Shown one piece after another: positions 54,240-63,187 of a stretch of 64,000 nt of DNA; position 1 is the first letter of the stretch; every line of letters starts with the position of its first letter. The translations under genes and the position numbers were made by a program. Source of the stretch: Verrucomicrobiota bacterium (lineage in GTDB: Bacteria; Verrucomicrobiota; Verrucomicrobiia; Chthoniobacterales; JAFAMB01); assembly GCA_019247695.1 (NCBI GenBank), contig JAFBAP010000084.1:62001-126000 (forward strand). The letters run 5' to 3'. The notes under the pieces are model-generated. The model was not told the origin of the DNA, ran no database searches, and was given only the letters and a program-made list of their open reading frames with translations.

Positions 54240-55223
54240 ATGGCTTCCGTTGCCGCCCCACGTGCCCCACGGGTCACTTCCAGCCGTTTCCGGGTGCCGC
54301 GCCGGTTTCTGCGGGCGGCCCTGCCGGGCCTTTCACTCGCGCTCGTCATCCTCGCCATCGGCAAACTTAACCCGCGTGCAGTCAGCTATTTCGGGCTTAA
54401 CCTGATGCTCAACCTGGGCATTCCGGTGGCGCTCGCCACCATCGCCCAGATGTTCGTCATCACCGTGAACGACCTTGATCTTTCGATCGGGACGTTCGTC
54501 AGCTTCGTGGGCTGCGTCACCGCGACGTGGCTCCGCGACGCGCCGCTCCTTGGCGTTGCCGTCCTTCTCGGGGGCGTCGCCGTGTATGCGTTCCTCGGCG
54601 CAGTGATCCACCTGCGAAACGTTCCGTCGATCGTGGTAACGCTCGGCATGTTTTTCGTCTGGCAAGGCCTGGCCATCCTGGTCCTGCCCAAGCCCGGCGG
54701 CAAGGCGCCCGTCTGGCTGCATGACTTGATGAATTTCCGTACCCCGTATGTGCCGTTTCCCATCGTGGCAGCCATCGTGATCGGGGTCGTTGTTCACGCC
54801 GGGCTGATGCGAGGTTCGTACGGGGCGATCCTGCGCGGCTCCGGCGGCAACCCGAACGCGATCGGCCGGGCCGGATGGTCGTTGCTGAAGATCAAGGTCA
54901 TCATGTTCGCGCTGGCCGGCGTATTCGGGGTCCTCTCCGGACTGGCGTTGATCGGCCTGACCACGTCGGCCGACGCCAACATCGGCAAAGGTTACACCCT
55001 GCTTTCGATCGCGGGCGTTATCCTGGGCGGCGGCGAGTTCGTCGGCGGGCACACGTCGCCGATCGGTGCGGTCATCGGCGCCCTGACGCTGACGCTCGCC
55101 GGTTCACTCCTCAACTTCATGCGGATCTCGCCCGATTGGCAGGTCGGCGCACAGGGCGCGATCCTGATCATCGTCCTCGCCGCACGCGCCCTCATCAACC
55201 AGACCGGCGGGAGGGCGCCGTGA
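54240..55223 (+). CDS. Sugar ABC transporter permease (RbsC type), first subunit
   Basis: 327 residues with ~8-9 membrane helices. Family landmarks: VNDLDLSIGTFVSFVGCVTA, VTLGMFFVWQGLAIL, YTLLSIAGVILGGGEFVGGH and TSPIGAVIGALTLT. The start codon is 2 bp after the ATPase stop. The end overlaps the second permease (GTGA), so the two permeases are translated together, as expected for a heterodimeric channel. Confidence 0.94.
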   Translation: MASVAAPRAPRVTSSRFRVPRRFLRAALPGLSLALVILAIGKLNPRAVSYFGLNLMLNLGIPVALATIAQMFVITVNDLDLSIGTFVSFVGCVTATWLRDAPLLGVAVLLGGVAVYAFLGAVIHLRNVPSIVVTLGMFFVWQGLAILVLPKPGGKAPVWLHDLMNFRTPYVPFPIVAAIVIGVVVHAGLMRGSYGAILRGSGGNPNAIGRAGWSLLKIKVIMFALAGVFGVLSGLALIGLTTSADANIGKGYTLLSIAGVILGGGEFVGGHTSPIGAVIGALTLTLAGSLLNFMRISPDWQVGAQGAILIIVLAARALINQTGGRAP

Positions 55224-56173
55224 AGTTAAGGGGAAACGGCAACTTTCTGGCGCGGCCATGGATCTGGTCCTACCTGGGTGCCTTGCTGGTTTGGCTTGCG
55301 GCCATCGCCTTCACGCGCGGTTATGGGGCCGGCGGCATGATCACGGCAGCGCTCGCACTTGCCGTCTTCTGCGTAATCACCGGCGTCGCTCAAATGTTCG
55401 TCATCACCCTCGGACCGGGTAACGTCGATTTGTCGTTGCCGGCTAATATCGGGCTGGCGAGCGCGGTTGCCATGAAGGTGATGCATGGCTCCGATTCGAT
55501 GATTGCCGCCGGTCTGCTCGCGGCGCTTGGCTCCGGCTTTAGCATCGGCATCGCCAACTACCTTCTGATCCGGCTGTTGCGAATCCCCCCCATCATCGCG
55601 ACCCTTTCGGCGAGCTTTATCGTCCAGTCTGCCGGTATTGCGTACGGTCGCGGCTTGCAGATCAAGCCGCCACCCGGTTTTGCCGCGATTACTACTGCTC
55701 AACTCGCAGGAATGCCCTTGATGGCAATCGGCACGGTCATCTTCACCGTCGGGGCCGGAATCCTGTTGCACCGGACGATCTACGGCCGGTCGGTCCTCGC
55801 CATCGGGCAGAACCCGCGTGCCGCCTGGCTCGCCGGAATCGCGGTTGAACGGGTCCGGTGCGCAACTTATGTCCTGAGCGGAGCGCTCGGCGGGATCTGC
55901 GGAGCACTGCTGGCCGGCTATTTCAGGGGATCGTCGCTGGAGATCGGCGACGAATACCTGCTCGCCTCGATCGCGTGCGTCGTGATCGGCGGAACTTCGG
56001 TTAGCGGGGGCAAGGCCAATGTGCCCGGGTTATGGGGGGCGGCCCTCTTCCTGGTGCTCCTGCTCACCATGCTTAATACTTTCGGTGTAAGCGCCGGCAT
56101 ACGTCTGCTGGTCACCGGATTCGTCATCATCGCCGTGATCGTCATCGCCGGCGGCCAGAAGCCGCTGAGGTGA
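55220..56173 (+). CDS. Sugar ABC transporter permease (RbsC type), second subunit
   Basis: 317 residues from a GTG at 55220 that overlaps the preceding stop; longer frames upstream lie inside the first permease and have Arg-rich, non-membrane composition, so they are rejected. Landmarks: FVITLGPGNVDLSLPANIGL, IATLSASFIVQSAGIAYG, YLLASIACVVIGGTSVSGGK. It pairs with the first permease. Its stop overlaps the GTG at 56170 that may start the dehydratase. Confidence 0.93.
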   Translation: MKLRGNGNFLARPWIWSYLGALLVWLAAIAFTRGYGAGGMITAALALAVFCVITGVAQMFVITLGPGNVDLSLPANIGLASAVAMKVMHGSDSMIAAGLLAALGSGFSIGIANYLLIRLLRIPPIIATLSASFIVQSAGIAYGRGLQIKPPPGFAAITTAQLAGMPLMAIGTVIFTVGAGILLHRTIYGRSVLAIGQNPRAAWLAGIAVERVRCATYVLSGALGGICGALLAGYFRGSSLEIGDEYLLASIACVVIGGTSVSGGKANVPGLWGAALFLVLLLTMLNTFGVSAGIRLLVTGFVIIAVIVIAGGQKPLR

Positions 56174-56214
56174 AAACTCAGTCCTCCGGAACGGCGCGAC
56201 CCTTGCGAATCAAC

Positions 56215-57516
56215 ATGCCCATAAAGATCACCCACCTGACCGCCCACGACATTCGTTTTCCAACCTCGCGCACCCTCCAGGGATCTGACGCGATGAACCC
56301 TGCCCCCGATTATTCCGCAGCCTACGTCATCCTCTATACCGATGCGCCGCAGGGCTATTCCGGCCACGGATTGACCTTCACAATCGGCCGCGGAAACGAA
56401 ATCTGCGTAGGGGCCGCGAGACTGCTCGCCCCCCTCGTTGTCGGCGCGACGCTGGAGGAGATCGTGGCTGATATGGGCGCGTTCTGGCGTCACCTCACCG
56501 CGGGCGACAGCCAACTGCGTTGGATCGGTCCGGAAAAGGGCGCCATTCACCTCGCAACTGCCGCCATCATCAATGGTTTATGGGATTTGTGGGCGAAGGC
56601 GGCGGGCAAACCGGTGTGGAAACTCTTGGTTGACCTGAGCCCGCAGGAATTGGTGCGCTGCCTGGATTTTACTTATGTCACCGATGCGCTGACGCCTGGT
56701 GAAGCCCTCGCGATGCTCGAGCGCAACGCGGCGGCCAAATCCGAACGCGAACGTGAAATGGAGACCCGGGGTTACCCTGCCTACACCACCGCCGCGGGCT
56801 GGCTTGGTTATTCTGACGACAAGATGCGCCACTTGGCGCGGGAAGGGGTGGCGGCGGGTTGGACGCATTTCAAACAGAAGGTCGGCGGTGACATCGAAGC
56901 CGATATCAGGCGCGCCCGCATCCTGCGTGAAGAGATCGGCTGGGAACGGAAGCTCATGATGGACGCCAACCAGGTCTGGAATATCGATCAAGCCGTCAGC
57001 AGCATGGGCCGGCTTGCGGAATTTAAACCGTGGTGGATCGAAGAGCCCACCAGCCCGGATGACATCCTGGGCCACGCCGCCATTCGTAAACAGATCGCGC
57101 CGATTGGTGTGGCGACCGGCGAGCAATGCCATAACCGGGTGATGTTCAAGCAACTGCTCCAGGCGGAAGCCATTGACTTTTGTCAGATCGACAATGCACG
57201 CCTCGGCGGCCTGAACGAGGTCATCGTCGTGTTGTTGATGGCGGCGAAGTTCGGCGTGCCGGTTTGCCCGCACGCCGGCGGCGTCGGCCTCTGCGAATAC
57301 GCCCAGCACGTCTCCATCTTCGACTACATTTGCGTGTCGGCGTCGCTCCAGAATCGCGTGCTCGAATACGTCGATCACCTGCACGAGCATTTCTTTGATC
57401 CGGTCGTCATCAGCAAGGGGCGTTACATGCCACCACAGAACGCCGGCTACAGCGTCACCATGCGGCCCGAAACGCTTGAGCAATTCGAGTTTCCTGCCGG
57501 ACCCGCCTGGAGGTAG
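56215..57516 (+). CDS. L-fuconate dehydratase-like enolase-superfamily enzyme
   Basis: About 433 residues from the ATG at 56215 (a GTG at 56170 overlapping the permease stop is also possible). The N-terminus IRFPTSRTLQGSDAMNPAPD matches L-fuconate dehydratase closely. The enolase-superfamily catalytic residues are present: Lys-x-Lys in HFKQKVGGDIEAD, Asp in LMMDANQVWN, Glu in WWIEEPTSPDD, Glu in VATGEQCHNRV, His in CPHAGGVGLCEY. The enzyme dehydrates a sugar acid (L-fuconate) to the 2-keto-3-deoxy form. With the adjacent ABC transporter and AKR it suggests import and oxidative degradation of L-fucose or a related deoxysugar. Confidence 0.9.
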   Translation: MPIKITHLTAHDIRFPTSRTLQGSDAMNPAPDYSAAYVILYTDAPQGYSGHGLTFTIGRGNEICVGAARLLAPLVVGATLEEIVADMGAFWRHLTAGDSQLRWIGPEKGAIHLATAAIINGLWDLWAKAAGKPVWKLLVDLSPQELVRCLDFTYVTDALTPGEALAMLERNAAAKSEREREMETRGYPAYTTAAGWLGYSDDKMRHLAREGVAAGWTHFKQKVGGDIEADIRRARILREEIGWERKLMMDANQVWNIDQAVSSMGRLAEFKPWWIEEPTSPDDILGHAAIRKQIAPIGVATGEQCHNRVMFKQLLQAEAIDFCQIDNARLGGLNEVIVVLLMAAKFGVPVCPHAGGVGLCEYAQHVSIFDYICVSASLQNRVLEYVDHLHEHFFDPVVISKGRYMPPQNAGYSVTMRPETLEQFEFPAGPAWR

Positions 57517-58199
57517 TCGGCGCATTGGTACTCGGTTGTATTTTGCTCTGGAGATCGATCCCCGCTTTGTCGGCACCCGCGGGAATTTGTAGTCAATGGA
57601 CCTAACTAACTCGCGCTGCAACTTCGCCTGGAGTCTCGGTGTGGATCAAACTGCTTTTCCCAACTCATGCGGAAAGAGGGAATGAATCTTTCAATTTCTG
57701 AGCGGTGGGTAGGTGAATGGTCAAAAGTTCGTGCGCATGCGATCGAGAACAACGTTCTGAATATGCGGGTCCCGGCACCAGTTATGCGAACGAATCTTCG
57801 CCCGGCTACTTACACCTGTTCTCAGGACGGTTGAGCTGTCGTTGCCCCGGAGGGATCGCCGGGACAAAAATAGCTCAACAAACTTGAAAACCGGTGTAGC
57901 AGGAATTTTGGGCAACAGGCTTCAGGCGCGCACAACAACGGGCGACAGAGAATGGACGCGTCATCTCTGAGAAACGATACTCACAAAGAAGAGCGGATGA
58001 AGACGCCGATTCCTACCGGCGCAATACAGGCTCCCTTCCGAGATTCAAACCGTACAACTACCTGGTTGGCAGTGGACTCTAGGAAGACGTTGTGCTAAGA
58101 AGATGGTGTGCGCTGATCTGCAGCGTCATTTAGACTGCCGGCACCAAACGTCGCCTCCGGACCAAAGGTTTCCGGGGCACTGGGAAGTTCTGGAGTCCA
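57517..58199. other. Intergenic region, no recognised gene
   Basis: Lower GC than the flanks and no domain-bearing frame. A nested inverted repeat at 57830-57879 (GTTGAGCT ... AGCTCAAC around CCCCGG...CCGGG) could form a 50-nt hairpin. No promoter assigned. Confidence 0.35.
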
Positions 58200-59654
58200 A
58201 TGAATCAAAGAATCGATCGAAGCCGTAACTTCTTCACGGACCTCCTTCCGCACGCCATTGCACAGTGTCACAGCCGGTTCTGGTCTGGCTTAAGGGCTAA
58301 AGCCAGGTCGTTCCTTGGGTTAGTGGACCCATCCCCAGCAAACCAGGGTCGGCCGATGCGCATTTGCATGGTTACGTACTCCTACTACGAAAGCGACAAC
58401 CGCGTGATTCGCTACGCAGAATCATTGGTGCAACGGGGGGATACGGTGGAGGTGCTTGCGCTGCGCCGCAGTCCGGAGACGGCGAAGGAAGAGGTCGTTT
58501 GCGGGGTCAAAGTGTTCAGGATCCAAGATCGGCTTGGGAAACGAGAGCAGTCGGGTTCATCGTTCCTGTGGCCGCTATTTCGCTTTTTGGCGGTATCTTC
58601 GTGGTGGGTCATGCGCCGCCACCAGCGCCAACGGTATGACTTGCTGCACTTGCACAACCTTCCCGACTTCATCGTCTTTGCAGGGTGGTATCCAAAGCTC
58701 ACGGGCGCCAAACTCATTCTGGATATTCACGATATCGTGCCCGAGTTCTTTGCAAGCAAGTTCGCGTTGTCCAGCGATTCTACGCTGGTACAGTGGCTGA
58801 AACTGGTGGAAAAGGCTTCAGCGGCGTTTGCTGATTACGTCATTCTCTCCAATCATTTGTGGCTGGAGAAATTCATTGCGAGGTCCGCAGAAAAGGAAAA
58901 ATGCTCGGTCGTTATCAATCACGTGGACGCTGCCATCTTCCGAACTCGACCAACCTACGGACGCGGTAACCTCAAGAATCCCGTGGTGTTGTTTCCCGGC
59001 GGCCTTCAGTGGCATCAGGGACTGGATATCGCCATTCGCGCATTTGCGAACTTTCGTTCGCGAATTCCAGAGGCGGAATTTCACATCTACGGAGACGGTA
59101 TTATGAAGGCTCAACTCGTGGAGTTAGTAAACCGCCTCGATTTGCAAAACTCCGTTCGCTTTTTTGAGCCGGTGAGCCTCCGCGAGATCGCTGCGGTGAT
59201 GGCCAAGGCCGACCTGGGTATTGTACCCAAGCGCGCGGATTCCTTCGGTAATGAAGCGTATAGCACGAAGATCATGGAATTCATGTCCGTAGGCGTGCCT
59301 TTGGTGGTGGCGGGCACAAAGGTTGACCGCTACTATTTCAATGACTCGGTCGTACGATTCTTTGAGCCAGGAAACGTCAACGCTTTGAGCGAAGCGATGT
59401 ATGCCGTTTTGAGCGATTTCGATTCGCGGTGCGGAATGATCCACCGGGCATCCGAGTATGCGGTGCGCAATAGCTGGGCTAGCCGCAAGGCTGAATATCT
59501 TACGCTCGTCGATGCGCTTTGCGAACGCAACACCCTGCGCGATCGATTGGTCCTTCGATCCCCGGCCGGGGCGAGTCTAACCCCGCCTCGCGCAGTCGCA
59601 GCCGCGAGTTCCCGGCAAAGTTCAATTTCAACCGCGATGACTAACGAGAGATAG
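58200..59654 (+). CDS. Glycosyltransferase family 4-like protein
   Basis: 484 codons from the ATG at 58200; the conserved part opens at MRICMVTYSYYESDNRVIRY (ATG 58356), so the first ~52 residues are less certain. GT-B landmarks: LHLHNLPDFIVFAG, LILDIHDIVPEFFASKFA, VVLFPGGLQWHQGLDIAIRA, HIYGDGIMKAQLVELV, LGIVPKRADSFGNEAYSTKI and EFMSVGVPLVVAGTKVDR. It transfers a sugar from a nucleotide-sugar to a growing glycan on the cytosolic face. GC is lower than neighbours, and it precedes the polysaccharide deacetylase by ~80 bp. Confidence 0.9.
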   Translation: MNQRIDRSRNFFTDLLPHAIAQCHSRFWSGLRAKARSFLGLVDPSPANQGRPMRICMVTYSYYESDNRVIRYAESLVQRGDTVEVLALRRSPETAKEEVVCGVKVFRIQDRLGKREQSGSSFLWPLFRFLAVSSWWVMRRHQRQRYDLLHLHNLPDFIVFAGWYPKLTGAKLILDIHDIVPEFFASKFALSSDSTLVQWLKLVEKASAAFADYVILSNHLWLEKFIARSAEKEKCSVVINHVDAAIFRTRPTYGRGNLKNPVVLFPGGLQWHQGLDIAIRAFANFRSRIPEAEFHIYGDGIMKAQLVELVNRLDLQNSVRFFEPVSLREIAAVMAKADLGIVPKRADSFGNEAYSTKIMEFMSVGVPLVVAGTKVDRYYFNDSVVRFFEPGNVNALSEAMYAVLSDFDSRCGMIHRASEYAVRNSWASRKAEYLTLVDALCERNTLRDRLVLRSPAGASLTPPRAVAAASSRQSSISTAMTNER

Positions 59655-59733
59655 CGATACTCACAGCGCACATCTCCGACTACCCCGAGATCGTCGCCGT
59701 CGATGCATCCTTCTAACCATCTAAACTTGGGCA

Positions 59734-60615
59734 ATGCGTACCGTGCGCCTTGATCGATGGCTGACGCTACGCTTGGCTCATCCCTTGCAGCGAGCGGATT
59801 TGGCGCGCACCATGGGCCGCCCTTTACCGATCTTGATGTATCACAGTATCTCCGATGATCTCGAGGACGGGATCCTTGCGTATTACCGCCTGGCGACCAG
59901 TCCGCGCTGCTTTGCGCAACAAATGGATTGGTTGGCTGAACTGGGGTACGTGGGCGTGGCGCTGGAAGGTTTGCTGGCACACCCACAGGAAAATACGCAG
60001 GGCAGGCGCCCCGTCGCGATAACGTTTGACGATGGGCTAAGCGACTTTTATACGACCGCCTGGCCTACGCTCCAGAAGCGGGGTTATGGTGCGACCATGT
60101 ACCTGCCGACGGCATTTGTTAGCAGTCACAGAAAAAGATGGAGAGGCAAGGCATGCCTAACCTGGAATGAGGTGCGCGAAATGCGCGCGCACGGGATTCA
60201 GTTCGGATCGCATACCTTGACTCATCCGGTCCTTTATGGTTTGCCGTTGCGTGAGATCGGGCGCGAGTTGACCGCATCAAAACAATCCCTTGAGCAGGAA
60301 CTGGGAGAGGAAATCACAAGCTTCGCGTACCCGTATGCCTTCCCGCAAGAAGACCGGCGTTTTGCCGCGGCGATCAGGGCTCTGTTGAGCGAACGGCGTT
60401 ACCGAACTTGCGTCACTACGATGGTAGGTCGATCGAAGATAAATGATGATCTTTTTTCCCTAAGACGCCTGCCGATTAACTCGTGCGACGATAAACAGCT
60501 GTTGAGAGCGAAGTTGGAAGGCGCCTACGACTGGGTGGGTTCTGCGCAGCATGCCTTCCGGTGGCTCAAGGGGTGGATGAATCAGGGACGTCGCCGGCGA
60601 AACGTCGACTGGTAA
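59734..60615 (+). CDS. Polysaccharide deacetylase (NodB domain)
   Basis: 293 residues. The NodB motifs are: LMYHSISDD (residue ~35), ITFDDGLSDFY (catalytic base and metal Asp, ~95), FGSHTLTHP (metal His), and SFAYPYAFPQ (substrate cleft). There is no signal peptide or membrane helix, so a cytosolic or periplasmic role is open. Members remove N- or O-acetyl groups from chitin-like or EPS polymers or their lipid-linked precursors. It follows the glycosyltransferase and shares its lower GC. Confidence 0.92.
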   Translation: MRTVRLDRWLTLRLAHPLQRADLARTMGRPLPILMYHSISDDLEDGILAYYRLATSPRCFAQQMDWLAELGYVGVALEGLLAHPQENTQGRRPVAITFDDGLSDFYTTAWPTLQKRGYGATMYLPTAFVSSHRKRWRGKACLTWNEVREMRAHGIQFGSHTLTHPVLYGLPLREIGRELTASKQSLEQELGEEITSFAYPYAFPQEDRRFAAAIRALLSERRYRTCVTTMVGRSKINDDLFSLRRLPINSCDDKQLLRAKLEGAYDWVGSAQHAFRWLKGWMNQGRRRRNVDW

Positions 60616-61105
60616 ATACCCAAAAACGGGGCGCTCCGCAGCCGATTCATAAATCAGACGGCTCCCGCCGTCGACGTGTGCGGCGATCGCTGTCGCGTTA
60701 CGCAGCTTGCGCTTGTCTCGATGGGCGGGTGGGGAATTCCCCGTCGCCTATCGCAATCGGTCCCGCGTTCCTTCGTTGACGTTTTATCCGGAGATGGCCG
60801 ACGGGTCGGTTAGCAAAATAACGCCCGCCGGGTCAACAGGATTTCTCAACTCTGAGAAGTTTAGAAGCCTCATAGTTTTCGGATTCTGCCGGACATTAGC
60901 ATCAGCTGAACGGCAAACGACGGTTGCCGATCATCGAGCACTTCCGTAAAAGACCTATTACGGTAAGTTTAACCTGGGGCGGCCTCTCCGCCTGAGCGCG
61001 CTATAAGCATTGTAATGTTGTTCCCGATTTTTCCATCCCAGTGCACCGCCGGCCGAATCCGAGGGCCAGGAAGGTACGTCCAAGCACAGGCACGGTAAGA
61101 ACGCC
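60616..61105. other. Intergenic region, no recognised gene
   Basis: Frames are short and Arg/Ser-rich. AT-rich patches (e.g. AATAACGCC, TTAGAAGCCTCATAG) near 60830-60880 may hold promoter elements of the downstream DUF4352 gene. Nothing else was seen. Confidence 0.3.
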
Positions 61106-61996
61106 ATGGAAGCTGGGGACGGCACAACGGGGCGATCGAAACGATTCATCCGGATTGGCGAGGTAAGCCGGTTCAGTGAACTGGTCAGTGCCGGCCAACC
61201 CCTGCCCGTCGATGCGAATGGGACCGGCGAGGACAAACTGTCCGCCAAACAGGATCCTAAAGAGAAGCGGTTGGCTCAGATAGGCGTGTTTCGGGAGCGT
61301 GGCATCATCAGTGAGGAGTCTTTCCGCGCTCAGCGGCGGATGCAAGGGGATGGTTCCAGCCCGTCGATTGAAGCTTCCAACCCAGCCCCGGTGGTCCCCG
61401 GTCGCAAGAACCGCTGGCGGCGGATCGCGCTGGGCGTCGTCCTGCTGAACATCGCCGGACTGGGAGTGGCCGGATTCGGCGTCTTACAAGCGTTTCACCG
61501 CGGTGACGGCGCAGCTGCCACCACGGTTGGCACGCCGGCCGCTATGAAGGTTACCCCACTTCAAGACCCTGTTTATGCGCTCGGCAAGGCCTTTCGCCTC
61601 GGGCCATACACTTACACCGTCACCGGTCACCAGACTACCGCGACGCTCGACGAGGGCCGGTTCAGTCCCGTGAGCGCCAACCCGGGCGATGAGTACTTCG
61701 TTGTAACCTTCTCGGTCCGCAACGACTCCGTCAAGCCCCGCGTCTTCTCGATCGATGGTTTCAAACTTCAAGACGCCAACGGCGCACTCTATGCAGCCTG
61801 CAGCCAAGGCGCCGCAGTCCCGCGGACGGAGCTCACCAAGGGCGACCTGCTGCTGACAGAAATTCAGCCGGCTGCCACGAAAATGTTGGCTGCTGCCTTC
61901 GAGGTCCCGGCTGCCTCCCTGGCGCCCCCGTTAAAGCTGCTCTTGTTCGAGCGGGACCTTTTGGGCACTCACGAAGCCACCGTCTACCTGCCCTAG
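61106..61996 (+). CDS. SHOCT-like / DUF4352 membrane protein, paralogue 2
   Basis: 296 residues. Cytosolic N-terminus with IGVFRERGIISEESFRAQRR (SHOCT-like hairpin, ~70-90), one membrane helix (IALGVVLLNIAGLGVAGF, ~112-129), then a DUF4352 domain: ALGKAFRLGPYTYTVTGHQT, GDEYFVVTFSVRNDSVKPR, FKLQDANGALYAA, LLLTEIQPAATKMLAAAF. It aligns part by part with 43089-44015, which makes them paralogues. The domain is Ig-like and extracytoplasmic; no function can be assigned. Confidence 0.8.
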   Translation: MEAGDGTTGRSKRFIRIGEVSRFSELVSAGQPLPVDANGTGEDKLSAKQDPKEKRLAQIGVFRERGIISEESFRAQRRMQGDGSSPSIEASNPAPVVPGRKNRWRRIALGVVLLNIAGLGVAGFGVLQAFHRGDGAAATTVGTPAAMKVTPLQDPVYALGKAFRLGPYTYTVTGHQTTATLDEGRFSPVSANPGDEYFVVTFSVRNDSVKPRVFSIDGFKLQDANGALYAACSQGAAVPRTELTKGDLLLTEIQPAATKMLAAAFEVPAASLAPPLKLLLFERDLLGTHEATVYLP

Positions 61997-62158
61997 GAGT
62001 TGCTCACTGCCGGGCCGAAGCCCGCCGCGGCCGAGCACATCGTCCAGCAAAACCGGCCCCCACGGCGGACGGCGCCTCGGGTGAATCCTCCCGTACCGAT
62101 GGACCGCCGACCGGCCGGTCAGGGCGTTTCTCGGGTTGGCGGTGCGTTACGGCCGCGC

Positions 62159-62220
62159 TTGACAAGCGAACGTCGCGGTGCTCAATATAACCGGACGGTT
62201 AATTAACCATTTGGTTTAAT
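62159..62220 (+). promoter_or_regulatory. Candidate promoter and ArsR operator
   Basis: TTGACA (62159-62164) is a consensus -35; an AT-rich CAATATAAC follows at 62183-62191 as the probable -10. Downstream, palindromes GGTTAATTAACC (62197-62208) and the overlapping ATTAACCATTTGGTTTAAT (62202-62220) end 5 bp before the ATG. An operator covering the start is typical for autorepressed ArsR genes. Confidence 0.55.
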
Positions 62221-62225
62221 ACCCC

Positions 62226-62621
62226 ATGCCCCACGATCGCCTCAGCCACACCTTCGCCGCCCTGGCCGATCCCACCCGGCGTGCCATCCTTGCGCGGCTC
62301 GCCGCAGGTAAAACCTCGGTAAAGGAACTCGCTGCCCCTTTCGAAATGAGTCTTCCGGCCATTTCCAAGCACCTCAAAGTGCTGGAGCGCAGCGGCCTCA
62401 TCGCACGCGGACGAGAGGCCCAGTCGCGCCCCTGCCGGCTCGAGGCTGAACCGCTCAAGGAAGCCGTGGACTGGCTCGAACGTTACCGGCGCTTCTGGGA
62501 AGAGGGCCTCGACCGCCTGGATAACTACCTGCGGGAATTGCAAGCAAAGGAAAAAAGCTCACCACCAAAACCACCAGCACGCAAACCGACACACCAGTAT
62601 GACCGCAAAGGAAGAAAATAA
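62226..62621 (+). CDS. ArsR-family winged-helix transcriptional regulator
   Basis: 131 residues. The HTH is clear: LSHTFAALADPTRRAILARL, TSVKELAAPFEMSLPAISKH (recognition helix LPAISKHLKVLERSGLI) and SRPCRLEAEPLKEAVDWLER. There are no metal-binding Cys of ArsR/SmtB type; this subgroup usually sits with an SRPBCC/AHSA1 protein, as here. It overlaps that gene by 23 bp. It probably represses its own operon through the palindromes just upstream. Confidence 0.93.
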   Translation: MPHDRLSHTFAALADPTRRAILARLAAGKTSVKELAAPFEMSLPAISKHLKVLERSGLIARGREAQSRPCRLEAEPLKEAVDWLERYRRFWEEGLDRLDNYLRELQAKEKSSPPKPPARKPTHQYDRKGRK

Positions 62622-63093
62622 CCCCACTCAGCAACGTGACGACCGGGTTCTCGTGCTCACGCGCGTCTTTGACGCGCCGCGAAGCCTCGTTTTTGAAGCA
62701 TGGACGACCAAAGAACATCTTGATCAATGGTGCGCACCGCGCGGGTTCACCATCCCCTGGTCAGAGGGCGACTTGCGACCGGGCGGTCCCTGGCGATCCT
62801 GTCTGCGCGCCCCCGACGGAACCGAGTACCGCCTCCGCGGAACTTACCGGGAAATCGTCCGGGATGAACTGCTGGTCTTTACCCATGCCTGGGAAGAAGA
62901 CGACGGTACGCTGAGCCCTGAGACCATCGTGACCGTGCGGTTCGCGGAAGAAAACGGAAAGACCCGGCTGACGTTCGAACAGGGACCATTCAGGTCGGTC
63001 GAAGCGCGCGATGGCCATCAGGGCGGCTGGACCGAATGCCTGGAACGCCTCGCGGAGCACGTCGCAAATCTCCAGACCAGGTCCGCATCCTAG
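62599..63093 (+). CDS. SRPBCC (AHSA1/START) domain protein
   Basis: 164 residues from the ATG at 62599. AHSA1-like pattern: LVLTRVFDAPRSLVFEAWTT, LDQWCAPRGFTIPWSEGDLR, RLRGTYREIVRDELLVFTH, VTVRFAEENGKTRLTFEQG, GWTECLERLAEHV. The fold makes a hydrophobic pocket for small ligands. It is translated with the ArsR gene (23-bp overlap), so the pair probably senses or binds the same compound. Confidence 0.92.
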   Translation: MTAKEENNPTQQRDDRVLVLTRVFDAPRSLVFEAWTTKEHLDQWCAPRGFTIPWSEGDLRPGGPWRSCLRAPDGTEYRLRGTYREIVRDELLVFTHAWEEDDGTLSPETIVTVRFAEENGKTRLTFEQGPFRSVEARDGHQGGWTECLERLAEHVANLQTRSAS

Positions 63094-63187
63094 CTGGAGG
63101 GAGCAAAGCGGCGGTTCTCGAAGACGGGAAAGCACCTGGCTTGTTTGGGTATGATGAACCTTGAACGGCTTGAACCCGGATGTCGGG

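Noticed and set aside
54875..55219. Upstream extension of the second sugar permease
   Set aside because: It lies in another frame of the first permease and encodes Arg/His-rich, non-membrane sequence.
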